In this document: positions 24,980-32,119 of the stretch, one piece after another
Numbering within the stretch: the stretch's first letter is position 1
How the letters are laid out: every line of letters begins with the position of its first letter
Assembly (NCBI GenBank): GCA_002877955.1
Contig: PNIL01000061.1
Span: 1 to 32,174 of the forward strand
Length of the DNA: 32,174 nt
DNA from: Caldisericum exile
GTDB lineage: Bacteria; Caldisericota; Caldisericia; Caldisericales; Caldisericaceae
Reading direction: 5' to 3'
Notes under the pieces: generated by a model
Told to the model about the DNA's origin: nothing
Databases searched by the model: none
Seen by the model: only the letters and a program-made list of their open reading frames with translations
Position numbers and translations under genes: made by a program

Positions 24980-25011
24980 TAATCGCCTCCTTTCACAATT
25001 TTCTCAATACA

Positions 25012-25039
25012 AGTTTACAGAATTTTCAATTATTGTCAA
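25012..25039 (-). promoter_or_regulatory. rpsU promoter
   Basis: On the minus strand a consensus TTGACA (25034-25039), 16 bp, then TAAACT (25012-25017). This gives a leader of about 50 bases that contains the hairpin. The consensus -35 fits a highly expressed ribosomal gene. Confidence 0.65.
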
Positions 25040-25080
25040 GAATTTTTACTAAAATTTATAAAAATTCTTTAAATTTTATC

Positions 25081-25109
25081 TTGCAAAATATTACTTTTAT
25101 AGTTATAAT
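25081..25109 (+). promoter_or_regulatory. Promoter of the DUF438/Fe-S operon
   Basis: TTGCAA (25081-25086), 17 bp, then perfect TATAAT (25104-25109). The start site would be near 25116, leaving only about a dozen bases before the ATG at 25128. It is divergent from the rpsU promoter. Confidence 0.7.
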
Positions 25110-25127
25110 TAATGCGTGGTGATAAAA

Positions 25128-26366
25128 ATGAGCGAATTTATACAAAACAATTTAAGTAGAGTTGAAAGACTAAATTTAATGAGAAAGCTTCTTATCGACA
25201 TGGATAAAGGACTAATTTCTCCTGCGGAAGTGAAGGAGCGTTTCAAGAAGATTTTGGAAAATGTTCATCCGGCTGAAATTGCAATAATTGAAAACATTCT
25301 TATAGTTCAGGATCATTTTCCACAAGAAAAAATTCATCGACTTTGCGACGTGCATATCGACATTTTTAGAGAATCACTTGAAAGTCAAGAAATTAATGTT
25401 CAAAAAAGCCATCCCTTATACCTTTTGTATGATGAACATAAAAAAATATCTGAAATTTTGGGAATGGTGATGAAAATTGCATCAAGCATTGAGAATAACA
25501 AAAATGTTGATGCGGTTACAAAAATTCTTGAAGAGAATTTACCTGTCTTTGATAGCTTATTTGATATTGAAAATCATATGGTTAGGGAAGAAAATGCCTT
25601 ATTTCCCTTTTTAGAGAAGCATGATGTAGTTCAGCCGCCTCAAATTTTATGGAACGAACATGATTCGCTACGAGCAAGACTTAAAGATTTGAGAGGATAT
25701 CTAAATAAGGCTTCAAATCTTAATAATCAAGAAATCGATGAATTACCAAATCTACTCAAATATATTGTAGATCTTAAAACTTCCCACATTTACAAAGAGA
25801 ACAAAATACTTTTTCCAACTGCACTTGATAAACTTGAGGAGGCGGAGTGGGATAAGGTTTGGGAGGGGATGAACGAGATTGGATATGCAAAATATACAGA
25901 TTTAAGTTTAGTGAAGGAAACAGGGAAAATTTACAAAAAGAAAGAAATTTTAGAAGATAGATATATATATCTTGAATCGGGTAAATTTACACTTGATGAG
26001 TTAAATGCTCTTTTTGAGACTTTACCTATTGAAATCACATTCATAAATAAGGATGATATAGTACAATTTTTTAACAGGGGTGAAAAAAGAGTATTTGTAA
26101 GAACAAAGACGGTTTTAGGACGCACTGTTCAAAATTGCCATCCGCCAAAGAGCGTCCACATAGTAAACAAAATTTTGGAAGACTTTAAAAGTGGCAAAAG
26201 AAATGTTGCTGAGTTTTGGATAAATATGCAAGGGAGATTAATATATATTAGGTACTTTGCAGTTCGTGATTCTTTAGGAAACTATCTTGGAACTTTGGAA
26301 GTAACACAAGATGTTACAGATATTAAAAAGTTAGAAGGAGAAAAAAGAATTTACTCAGAAGAGTAG
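25128..26366 (+). CDS. DUF438 - hemerythrin - PAS domain protein
   Basis: A 412-residue cytoplasmic protein with three parts. Residues about 5-75 match DUF438 (MRKLLIDMDKG, FKKILENVHPAEI). Residues about 95-235 form a hemerythrin-like four-helix domain with the full iron-ligand set His104, His150-x3-Glu154, His178 and His220-x3-Glu224, expected to bind a di-iron centre and O2 or NO. Residues about 290-405 are a PAS domain with GRTVQNCHPPKSV (Cys337-His338), a motif typical of PAS domains in this family. No output domain follows, so it is a sensor or regulator working through a partner. The ATG at 25128 is chosen for its GGTGA; a GTG at 25116 would sit at the transcription start. It is followed 10 bases later by Fe-S assembly genes, suggesting an oxygen or redox link. 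Confidence 0.88.
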   Translation: MSEFIQNNLSRVERLNLMRKLLIDMDKGLISPAEVKERFKKILENVHPAEIAIIENILIVQDHFPQEKIHRLCDVHIDIFRESLESQEINVQKSHPLYLLYDEHKKISEILGMVMKIASSIENNKNVDAVTKILEENLPVFDSLFDIENHMVREENALFPFLEKHDVVQPPQILWNEHDSLRARLKDLRGYLNKASNLNNQEIDELPNLLKYIVDLKTSHIYKENKILFPTALDKLEEAEWDKVWEGMNEIGYAKYTDLSLVKETGKIYKKKEILEDRYIYLESGKFTLDELNALFETLPIEITFINKDDIVQFFNRGEKRVFVRTKTVLGRTVQNCHPPKSVHIVNKILEDFKSGKRNVAEFWINMQGRLIYIRYFAVRDSLGNYLGTLEVTQDVTDIKKLEGEKRIYSEE

Positions 26367-26376
26367 GGAGGAAAAA

Positions 26377-26682
26377 ATGGTTTCAAAAGAAGAAATTATT
26401 AATGCATTAAAAAATGTTTATGACCCAGAAATACCGATTAACATTGTTGATCTTGGCCTTATCTACAAACTTGATGTGGATGAAGAAAATGGGATTGTGA
26501 AAATTTTAATGACTTTAACTGCACCTGGGTGTCCCATGGGAAATTATATAGTTAATGACGTTGAAATGGTTTTAAGGTCTCTTGATGGCGTAAAAGATGT
26601 TCAAATTGAGCTTACCTACGATCCGCCGTGGTCACCCGATATGATGAGTGAAGAGGCGAAGAAGGAGCTGGGCTATTTATGA
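26377..26682 (+). CDS. MIP18/DUF59 family Fe-S assembly protein (SufT-like)
   Basis: A 101-residue DUF59 domain protein. NVYDPEIPINIVDLGLIY (DPE at 16-18) and TAPGCPMG with the conserved Cys52 are the family hallmarks, followed by the final V-x-V-x-L-T-Y-x-P-P-W-x-P-D-M-M-S-E tail seen in SufT and PaaD-like members. The family helps deliver or mature Fe-S clusters. Good GGGAGG five bases before the ATG. It lies 10 bases after the hemerythrin-PAS gene and overlaps the desulfurase gene by 4 bases. Confidence 0.92.
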   Translation: MVSKEEIINALKNVYDPEIPINIVDLGLIYKLDVDEENGIVKILMTLTAPGCPMGNYIVNDVEMVLRSLDGVKDVQIELTYDPPWSPDMMSEEAKKELGYL

Positions 26683-27827
26683 TTTATTTTGATAGTGCAA
26701 GTTCTACAAAACCCGATCCAGAAGTATTGCATGAAATGTGCGAGTTTGCGAGTGATTATTATGCAATACCTTCTTCTATTTTTTCTCATACATTAGGATT
26801 ACAAGTCGCTGATAAAATTCAAGAGGCAAGAGATTTTATAGGAAACAAATTAGGTGTTAAGGGAAGTGAAATTATCTTTACTTCCTCCGGAACTGAAGCA
26901 AACAATTTAGCAATTAAAGGCTATGTTTTTGCTAACAGGAATAAAGGAAAGCACATAATAACCTCAAAAATTGAGCATATCTCTGTTTTAGAAACTGTAA
27001 AAAAGCTTTTGAGAGATGGTTATGAGATTTCTTATATAGGAGTCGATAAGGACGGTTTCATAGATATAGATGAATTAAAAAAATCCATAAGGGATGATAC
27101 TATTCTGGTTACTATACAGCTTGCAAATCACGAGGTTGGTACAGTTCAAAATATCGAAGAAATCGCCAAGATCTCTAAAGAAAAAGGAATTACTGTACAT
27201 GTTGATGGTGCTATTGCTATTCCGTATATAAATTTGAAATTGGATAATATTGATATGCTCACTATTTCTCCTCATAAGTTTTATGGTCCAAAAGGTGTTG
27301 GAATATTATATGTTAAAGAAGGTTTGAAGCTTGAAAAAATATTAGACGGTGGATATAACGAATTTAATTTAAGGGCTGGTCATGAAAATACTCCTGCGAT
27401 TGTTGGCGCAAAAAAAGCGTTTGAAATTTGGGATAGCAGTATATCGGAGTATTTAAGGAACTTGAAAATGTATCTATATGATAAATTATTAAGTGAAATA
27501 CCTGATGTTATGCTTAATGGAAGTCTTAATAAATCTTTGCCGCACATACTTAATGTTACCTTCAAATATATTGAAGGTGAATCAATTGCTTTAAGGCTTG
27601 ATTTTGAAGGTATTTCAGTAACGACAGGATCTGCCTGTTATAGCAGAAACTTACAGGCAAGTCATGTTCTCCTTGCGATGGGAAAATCACACGAAGATTC
27701 TCATGGTTCAATACGATTCTCATTGTCCAAGTATAATTCTAAAGAAGAAATTGATTATACAGTTTCAAAACTTAAAGAAATTGTAGAAGATTTGAGAAGA
27801 ATAAGTCCACTTTTAGGAGGTGAGTAA
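26679..27827 (+). CDS. Cysteine desulfurase (NifS/IscS family, divergent)
   Basis: A 382-residue fold-type I PLP enzyme that removes sulfur from cysteine as an enzyme-bound persulfide. PLP Lys200 (SPHKFYGPKG), stacking His100 (KIEH), Asp176 and active Cys320 (TTGSACYSRN) are in place, with the following loop as in IscS/NifS group I. Two usually invariant spots differ. The Gln three residues after the PLP Asp is Ile179 (VDGAIA), and the GGGQE-x2-R-x-G-T stretch reads GGYNEFNLRAGH. It is probably active but may have altered partner or cofactor binding. The ATG overlaps the DUF59 stop (ATGA). It supplies sulfur to the IscU-like protein and perhaps to the ubiquitin-like carrier encoded downstream. 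Confidence 0.9.
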   Translation: MIYFDSASSTKPDPEVLHEMCEFASDYYAIPSSIFSHTLGLQVADKIQEARDFIGNKLGVKGSEIIFTSSGTEANNLAIKGYVFANRNKGKHIITSKIEHISVLETVKKLLRDGYEISYIGVDKDGFIDIDELKKSIRDDTILVTIQLANHEVGTVQNIEEIAKISKEKGITVHVDGAIAIPYINLKLDNIDMLTISPHKFYGPKGVGILYVKEGLKLEKILDGGYNEFNLRAGHENTPAIVGAKKAFEIWDSSISEYLRNLKMYLYDKLLSEIPDVMLNGSLNKSLPHILNVTFKYIEGESIALRLDFEGISVTTGSACYSRNLQASHVLLAMGKSHEDSHGSIRFSLSKYNSKEEIDYTVSKLKEIVEDLRRISPLLGGE

Positions 27828-27828
27828 T

Positions 27829-28464
27829 ATGCCAATTCCATATACTAAGTTGGTTATAGAACATTTTAAAAATCCACATAACGTTGGTGAAATACAAGAT
27901 GCTGATGTGAAAGTAACTGAGGGAAGCCCGGCCTGTGGTGATATGATAACTCTCTATCTTAAGATCGATCCAAAAACACGCAAAATTGTTGATGTAAAGT
28001 TTAAGTCATACGGATGTGCTTCAAACATTGCAACTGCTTCAATTATTACAGATTTGGTTAAAGGAAAGACTGTTGAGGAGGCAAAAAATATTACATGGAA
28101 AGATGCTGCGGAGGCTTTGGGTGGTCTTCCTCCTGTTAAGGTTCACTGTTCTGTTCTTGCGGCAGATGCATTGCATTCTGCTGTTGAACTCTACCTTGAG
28201 AAAAACGGTTTAACTAAAGAACATGAACCTACTACTGTTGATAAAGTGTATGAGCGTTTGTCTCATGTTATGAATCCTGAAACAGGTATTGATATTGTTA
28301 AATCAAAGATTGTAAAATCTGTTGTCGTAAATTCTCACGTAGTTGAAATCGTTCTTAATATTCCTGAAACTTTTCAATTTGGAGAAAATATAAAAGAAGA
28401 AATATTAGAAAGACTTCAGTATCTTTGGGATGTAAAAGAGGTTAAAATATTGTTTAAGGAGTAA
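27829..28464 (+). CDS. IscU/NifU-type scaffold fused to a DUF59-like domain
   Basis: A 211-residue protein. Residues 1-128 are a Fe-S scaffold with Cys36, Asp38, Cys63, His106 and Cys107, matching the IscU ligand set at nearly the same numbering (ACGDM, YGCASN, VHCSVLA). Residues about 135-211 (VDKVYERLSHVMNPETGIDIV, then VVEIVLNIP) resemble the MIP18/DUF59 fold but lack its TAPGCP cysteine. NifU proteins normally carry a CxxC Nfu domain instead. The scaffold would assemble [2Fe-2S] clusters with sulfur from the adjacent desulfurase, and the extra domain may act in transfer. The start is the ATG at 27829, eight bases after AGGAGG; the in-frame GTG at 27820 sits on the ribosome binding site. 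Confidence 0.88.
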   Translation: MPIPYTKLVIEHFKNPHNVGEIQDADVKVTEGSPACGDMITLYLKIDPKTRKIVDVKFKSYGCASNIATASIITDLVKGKTVEEAKNITWKDAAEALGGLPPVKVHCSVLAADALHSAVELYLEKNGLTKEHEPTTVDKVYERLSHVMNPETGIDIVKSKIVKSVVVNSHVVEIVLNIPETFQFGENIKEEILERLQYLWDVKEVKILFKE

Positions 28465-28468
28465 AAGT

Positions 28469-28693
28469 ATGAATGTAAAAGTCAAACTCTACGGAGATTA
28501 TTTAAAATATGGTCCAGAAGAAACATACATTGATATTGAAGAAGGCTCAACAGTGGAAGATGTTTTGAATAGATTTGGCATAAAGGAAAGAAAATATATT
28601 ATAGTCCTTGTTAATCTTAAAAGAGCATGGTTTGAGGACAAGTTAAACGATGGAGATGTGGTAAGCGTGTTCTCACCTGTTGGAGGTGGCTAA
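28469..28693 (+). CDS. Ubiquitin-like sulfur carrier (MoaD/ThiS family)
   Basis: A 74-residue beta-grasp protein ending Pro-Val-Gly-Gly-Gly. The free C-terminal diglycine is the site adenylated by an E1-like enzyme and converted to thiocarboxylate. The body (VKVKLYGDYLKYGPEETYIDI, EGSTVEDVL, LNDGDVVSVFSP) fits MoaD/ThiS. The sulfur acceptor could be molybdopterin/tungstopterin, thiazole or another product. No moaE, moaA or thi genes are in the window. AAGGAG is 7 bases upstream. The glycine codons also form the ribosome binding site of the next gene. Confidence 0.9.
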   Translation: MNVKVKLYGDYLKYGPEETYIDIEEGSTVEDVLNRFGIKERKYIIVLVNLKRAWFEDKLNDGDVVSVFSPVGGG

Positions 28694-28867
28694 ATGGTTC
28701 AAGACCCAGTTTGTAAAATGATTATGGAGAAAATCGAAGCACTTACAAGAGTTGAATATAATGGTGAGATTTATTATTTCTGTTCAGAAGATTGCAAAGA
28801 GCAGTTTCTGAAGAATCCAGAGAAGTATCTTATTAAACCCAAAAAACCTGAAAATTCGGGGTGTTAG
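28694..28867 (+). CDS. YHS domain metal-binding protein (57 aa)
   Basis: A 57-residue protein starting MVQDPVCKM, with a later YYFCSEDCKEQFLKNPEKY. This is the YHS (TRASH-like) pattern: Asp-Pro-Val-Cys-x-Met, then Tyr-Phe-Cys-Ser-x2-Cys-x3-Phe and Asn-Pro-x-Lys-Tyr. Cys7, Cys30 and Cys34 are candidate metal ligands, and Cys57 is the final residue. YHS domains occur in copper and other heavy-metal proteins and in some monooxygenases. Its ATG directly follows the carrier's TAA, with GGAGGTGG (28682-28689) upstream. Its TAG directly precedes the next ATG. The zero-base spacing on both sides implies co-production with the sulfur carrier and its E1. Confidence 0.88.
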   Translation: MVQDPVCKMIMEKIEALTRVEYNGEIYYFCSEDCKEQFLKNPEKYLIKPKKPENSGC

Positions 28868-29629
28868 ATGTTATCAAAAGATGAATTAGAAAGATATGAT
28901 AGACAAATACGTATTGATAAAATAGGAATAGAAGGTCAAATAAAATTAAAGAATTCAAACGTTTTAGTTATCGGAGCTGGCGGCTTAGGAAGTCCTATTC
29001 TTCTTTATCTTGCATCTGCAGGTGTTGGTAGGATTGGTATTGTAGATGGTGATGTAGTTTCCGTTGGAAATCTAAATAGGCAAATTCTTTATAATATTGA
29101 CGATATAGGGAAAGCGAAAGTACTAGTTGCAAAAGAAAAAATAGAGAAATTAAATCCTAATATTGCAGTGGAAGCTTACAACACTTGGCTTACAGAGGAA
29201 GAGACTGCGAGAATAATTTTAAGAAAATTCACAGCTATAATAGATGCAACTGATAATTATGAAACAAGATATTTAATAAATAGAGTGGCAGTTCATTTAA
29301 ATAGGCCTTTATTTATTGGGGCTGTTGGGCGTTTCGTTGGTCAAGTAATGGTTGTAATACCACATGAGACAGCTTGTTTAAACTGTATCTTTCCAGAAAG
29401 AGAAAAACAAATTCTTTTTAAATTAACCGAAGAAAATAGGAATCAAGGTATTATTGGAACTACAGTTGGAGTAACAGGAACAATTGTGGCAAATGAGTTT
29501 TTAAAATATACTTTAGGCATCGGTTCCTTACTTAAAAATAAGCTTCTAATATTTGATGGTTTAACTAATGAATTTTCGATAATTAGTTTAGAAAGAGATC
29601 CAAATTGTAAAATTTGTAGTATAATTTGA
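28868..29629 (+). CDS. E1-like adenylyltransferase (ThiF/MoeB family)
   Basis: A 253-residue enzyme that adenylates the C-terminal glycine of a MoaD/ThiS-type carrier. It shows the ATP loop GAGGLGSPI, catalytic RQILYN, DATDNYETRYLIN and zinc-binding CLNC and CKIC pairs (near residues 175 and 248). The active-site loop usually holding a cysteine (as Cys-Ala-Glu-Gly/Ala-Gly) reads NQGIIGTTVGVTG without it, so thiocarboxylate formation may use a persulfide relay from the desulfurase rather than a ThiF-type disulfide. The start directly follows the YHS stop. The rubrerythrin promoter lies in its last codons. Confidence 0.92.
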   Translation: MLSKDELERYDRQIRIDKIGIEGQIKLKNSNVLVIGAGGLGSPILLYLASAGVGRIGIVDGDVVSVGNLNRQILYNIDDIGKAKVLVAKEKIEKLNPNIAVEAYNTWLTEEETARIILRKFTAIIDATDNYETRYLINRVAVHLNRPLFIGAVGRFVGQVMVVIPHETACLNCIFPEREKQILFKLTEENRNQGIIGTTVGVTGTIVANEFLKYTLGIGSLLKNKLLIFDGLTNEFSIISLERDPNCKICSII

Positions 29630-29642
29630 TAGTATCTATAAT
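29614..29642 (+). promoter_or_regulatory. Promoter of the rubrerythrin operon
   Basis: TTGTAG (29614-29619), 17 bp, then TATAAT (29637-29642), just before AAAGGAGGAG of the rubrerythrin gene. The -35 lies in the final codons of the E1-like gene. A second TATAAT at 29620-29625 has no good -35. No palindromic PerR-type operator is obvious. Confidence 0.55.
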
Positions 29643-29664
29643 TATTTGAAAGGAGGAGATTAAA

Positions 29665-30168
29665 ATGAGACAAATGACGGAAAAAAGTTTAAGAGAAGCA
29701 TTTGCGGGTGAATCTCAAGCTCACATGAAGTACTTAATTTTTGCAGAACAAGCTGAGAAAGAAGGATTACATGATGTAGCAAGACTTTTCAGGGCGATTT
29801 CGTTTGCAGAACAAGTTCATGCTACCAATCACTTTAAAGCCTTAATGGAGCTTAAGAAAACTTCTGAAAATCTTCAATCGGCTTGGGGTGGAGAGAATTT
29901 TGAGGTTGAAGAAATGTATCCTGCTTACAATGCGATAGCAACTTTGCAGGACGAGAAAGATGCTCTTAGGTCAATTCATTTTGCTTTATCAGCCGAAAAA
30001 ATACATAGAGAACTCTACGCAGAAACTAAAGAAAAATTAGACAAAGGTGAGGAAGTCAAATTTGATAAGATTTATATTTGTCCTGTTTGTGGTTATACAG
30101 TAATTGGTGAAGCACCAGAGCAGTGCCCGATTTGTGGAGCACCAAAGAGTGCTTTCAAAGAATTTTAA
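29665..30168 (+). CDS. rbr: Rubrerythrin
   Basis: A 167-residue peroxide-scavenging protein of anaerobes. Residues 1-130 form a ferritin-like four-helix bundle with the di-iron Glu/His residues ([33 protein letters not shown]). The C-terminus is a rubredoxin-like Fe(Cys)4 domain (ICPVCGY and CPICGAP). It reduces H2O2 to water with electrons from rubredoxin. The ribosome binding site AAAGGAGGAG is strong. It is first in an operon with its presumed electron donors. Confidence 0.96.
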   Translation: MRQMTEKSLREAFAGESQAHMKYLIFAEQAEKEGLHDVARLFRAISFAEQVHATNHFKALMELKKTSENLQSAWGGENFEVEEMYPAYNAIATLQDEKDALRSIHFALSAEKIHRELYAETKEKLDKGEEVKFDKIYICPVCGYTVIGEAPEQCPICGAPKSAFKEF

Positions 30169-30181
30169 TAAGGAGGCAAAA

Positions 30182-30340
30182 ATGAAAAAGTACAAATGCA
30201 TGGTTTGTGGGTATGTTTATGATCCAGCAGAAGGCGATGACACCCAGGATATCCCTCCTGGAACACCCTTTGAGGACTTGCCAGAAGACTGGACTTGTCC
30301 AGTTTGTGGAGCTACAAAAGACCAGTTTGAGGAGATTTAA
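30182..30340 (+). CDS. Rubredoxin
   Basis: A 52-residue one-electron carrier with Fe(Cys)4 ligands Cys6-x2-Cys9 (KCMVCGY) and Cys39-x2-Cys42 (CPVCGA), plus the acidic and proline-rich middle normal for rubredoxins. The ATG at 30182 follows AAGGAGG. A longer reading frame from 30104 would overlap the rubrerythrin gene and is not supported. It probably carries electrons from the flavoprotein at 30852 to rubrerythrin. Confidence 0.97.
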   Translation: MKKYKCMVCGYVYDPAEGDDTQDIPPGTPFEDLPEDWTCPVCGATKDQFEEI

Positions 30341-30342
30341 AC

Positions 30343-30834
30343 ATGGATGATGTTTTGGAAATTTTGAAAGCTGCAATGGAAGTTGAACTCGATGGCATAA
30401 ATTTGTATAAAACTGCAGCTGAAAAAACAGAGGATAGACAAGCAAAAGAAGTTTTTCTTTTCCTTGCACAGGAAGAAGGCAAACACTATAGATATTTAAA
30501 AGAATTACACGATGCAATAAAGAACAAGACTAATTTTGATGTAAATAGCATTCCTAAGCCAAGCTTGACTTTTAAAAGAATTTTTTCTGAGGATTTCTTA
30601 AACAATCTGAAAGGTAAAAATTACGAATTTTCTGCAATCTCTACGGGAATGATATTGGAGAAAAATTCAATTCTGTTCTATAAGGAGCAAGCAGAGAAAG
30701 CCCACGATCCAAAGGTAAAATACCTATTTGAAGAACTTATGAAGTGGGAAGAAGAGCATCTAAATATGCTTACTAATGAATATAACGATTTAAAAGAAAG
30801 ATTTTGGCAGGTAAATGATTTTTCGCCATTTTAA
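30343..30834 (+). CDS. Ferritin-like (rubrerythrin-family) di-iron protein without rubredoxin domain
   Basis: A 163-residue four-helix protein. Glu15, Glu45-x2-His48, Glu106 and Glu136-x2-His139 are positioned as di-iron ligands in two Glu/Glu-x2-His pairs, the rubrerythrin/ferritin-like arrangement. It lacks the C-terminal Cys4 domain. It may act as a second peroxidase or oxidase fed by the neighbouring rubredoxin, or in iron handling. The start ATG lies 2 bases after the rubredoxin stop, with GAGGAG in the last rubredoxin codons. Confidence 0.88.
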   Translation: MDDVLEILKAAMEVELDGINLYKTAAEKTEDRQAKEVFLFLAQEEGKHYRYLKELHDAIKNKTNFDVNSIPKPSLTFKRIFSEDFLNNLKGKNYEFSAISTGMILEKNSILFYKEQAEKAHDPKVKYLFEELMKWEEEHLNMLTNEYNDLKERFWQVNDFSPF

Positions 30835-30851
30835 ATTGGTAGGTGAAAGAT

Positions 30852-32066
30852 ATGATATACGCTATTATTGGTTTAGGGGTTGCAGGCGTTACAGCTGCTA
30901 AGATTATAAGACAATTAGATCCCAAGGGAGAAATTCATATTTTTTCGGACGAGCCCACCCTTTACTATCCTAGACCTAAATTGTTTGAGGTTATAAGAGA
31001 GGAAATAAAGGCTAGAGATTTATATTTCTATGATTCAATGTGGTATGAAGAAAGAGATATAAAGCTTCACCTTGGTGTAAAGATTAGAAAAATTGATCCT
31101 AAGGAGCATCTATTATATCTGGATATGGGAGGCAGTGTTGCATATGATAAACTTTTGATTGCAAATGGGGCTTCTTCCTTTGTACCACCTATTGATGGAG
31201 TTTATACAGAAGGCGTATTTACTTTGAGAAATCTAAATGATGCATTTAAAATTAGAAGACATTCTTTTCTTATAGGTAACGGAAAACCGACTGCTGTTAT
31301 TGGTGGTGGTGTTTTAGGATTAGAAGCGGCATACTCATTTCTAAAAAATAAACTCAAGCCTGTTGTTGTCGAGGGCGCTCCTTATCTTCTACCAAGGCAG
31401 CTAGATGAGGAAGGTTCAAAAATTCTAAAAGGTATATTAATGAGTTGGGGAATAGGTGTTTTGGAAAATGCAAAAGTAGAAAGAATTGAGGGAAATACAA
31501 ATGTAGAAAAAGTTGTTTTGGCCGATGGCACGGTTGTTCCGGCAGAAATGGTTCTTTTATCTACAGGTATTCGTCCTAATACTTCACTTTTAGAACTTTC
31601 TAAGTTGCCATTTAATAGAGGTGCTATTGTCGATTCTTATATGCAGGTTGCAGAAGACATTTTTGCTGCCGGGGATATAGCGGAGTTTAATGGAACTATT
31701 TATGGAATAATTCCTCCGGCAATAGAACAAGCAACAATTGCTGCAACAAACATGGTTAAAGATAGATCATTAGAGTATAAAGGCTCTGTTCCATCTAATA
31801 CTTTGAAGGTTGTTGGACTTGATTTGACTTCTGTTGGTCTTGTAAATCCTAAGGAAGATGGTTATGAAGTTATACGAGCAAGTGACGAGTCGTCTCATAA
31901 ATATAGAAAGATTGTACTTAAAGATAATAAGGTTGTAGGAATAATTATACTTGGTATTAAGGAAGCAAATATAGCAAACAAACTTGTTAACAAAAAGGTG
32001 GATGTCACCCAATATAAGGATAAATTAGGTGATATTAATTTCTCTCTCAAAGAAATTAGTGCCTAA
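30852..32066 (+). CDS. FAD-dependent NAD(P)H oxidoreductase (NADH:rubredoxin reductase-like)
   Basis: A 404-residue flavoprotein of the pyridine nucleotide-disulfide reductase fold. The N-terminal GLGVAG (7-12) binds FAD, AVIGGGVLGLEAAY (near 150-163) binds NAD(P)H, and AAGDIAEF is the second FAD contact. There is no redox-active Cys pair, as in NADH:rubredoxin reductases and the reductase part of NirB. Placement after rubredoxin supports electron transfer from NADH to rubredoxin. The ATG at 30852 has AGGTGA five bases upstream, preferred over the GTG at 30843 that overlaps this site. Substrate pairing is inferred. Confidence 0.88.
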   Translation: MIYAIIGLGVAGVTAAKIIRQLDPKGEIHIFSDEPTLYYPRPKLFEVIREEIKARDLYFYDSMWYEERDIKLHLGVKIRKIDPKEHLLYLDMGGSVAYDKLLIANGASSFVPPIDGVYTEGVFTLRNLNDAFKIRRHSFLIGNGKPTAVIGGGVLGLEAAYSFLKNKLKPVVVEGAPYLLPRQLDEEGSKILKGILMSWGIGVLENAKVERIEGNTNVEKVVLADGTVVPAEMVLLSTGIRPNTSLLELSKLPFNRGAIVDSYMQVAEDIFAAGDIAEFNGTIYGIIPPAIEQATIAATNMVKDRSLEYKGSVPSNTLKVVGLDLTSVGLVNPKEDGYEVIRASDESSHKYRKIVLKDNKVVGIIILGIKEANIANKLVNKKVDVTQYKDKLGDINFSLKEISA

Positions 32067-32085
32067 CGATTTTTTATTTTAAAAA

Positions 32086-32108
32086 AGAGGGGGCATAAAA
32101 TACCCTCT
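32086..32108. other. Intergenic hairpin before the right alcohol dehydrogenase copy
   Basis: AGAGGG (32086-32091) can pair with CCCTCT (32103-32108) around an 11-base loop. On the plus strand no T-run follows, so termination after the flavoprotein gene would be weak. On the minus strand six T (32081-32086) follow, so it would work better as a leftward terminator. No -10/-35 pair for adh is seen between 32067 and 32134. Confidence 0.5.
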
Positions 32109-32119
32109 CTGATCCTCAC

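Noticed and set aside
25040-25080. AT-rich repeats between rpsU and the DUF438 gene as an operator
   Set aside because: The partial symmetries are only A/T runs, best explained as promoter upstream elements or base composition.
29620-29625. Alternative -10 box for rubrerythrin
   Set aside because: It lacks a -35 at proper spacing. The TATAAT at 29637-29642 fits better with TTGTAG.
30155-30517. 120-residue minus-strand reading frame over rubredoxin and the ferritin-like gene
   Set aside because: It is the antisense shadow of two well-supported genes with no recognisable protein features.
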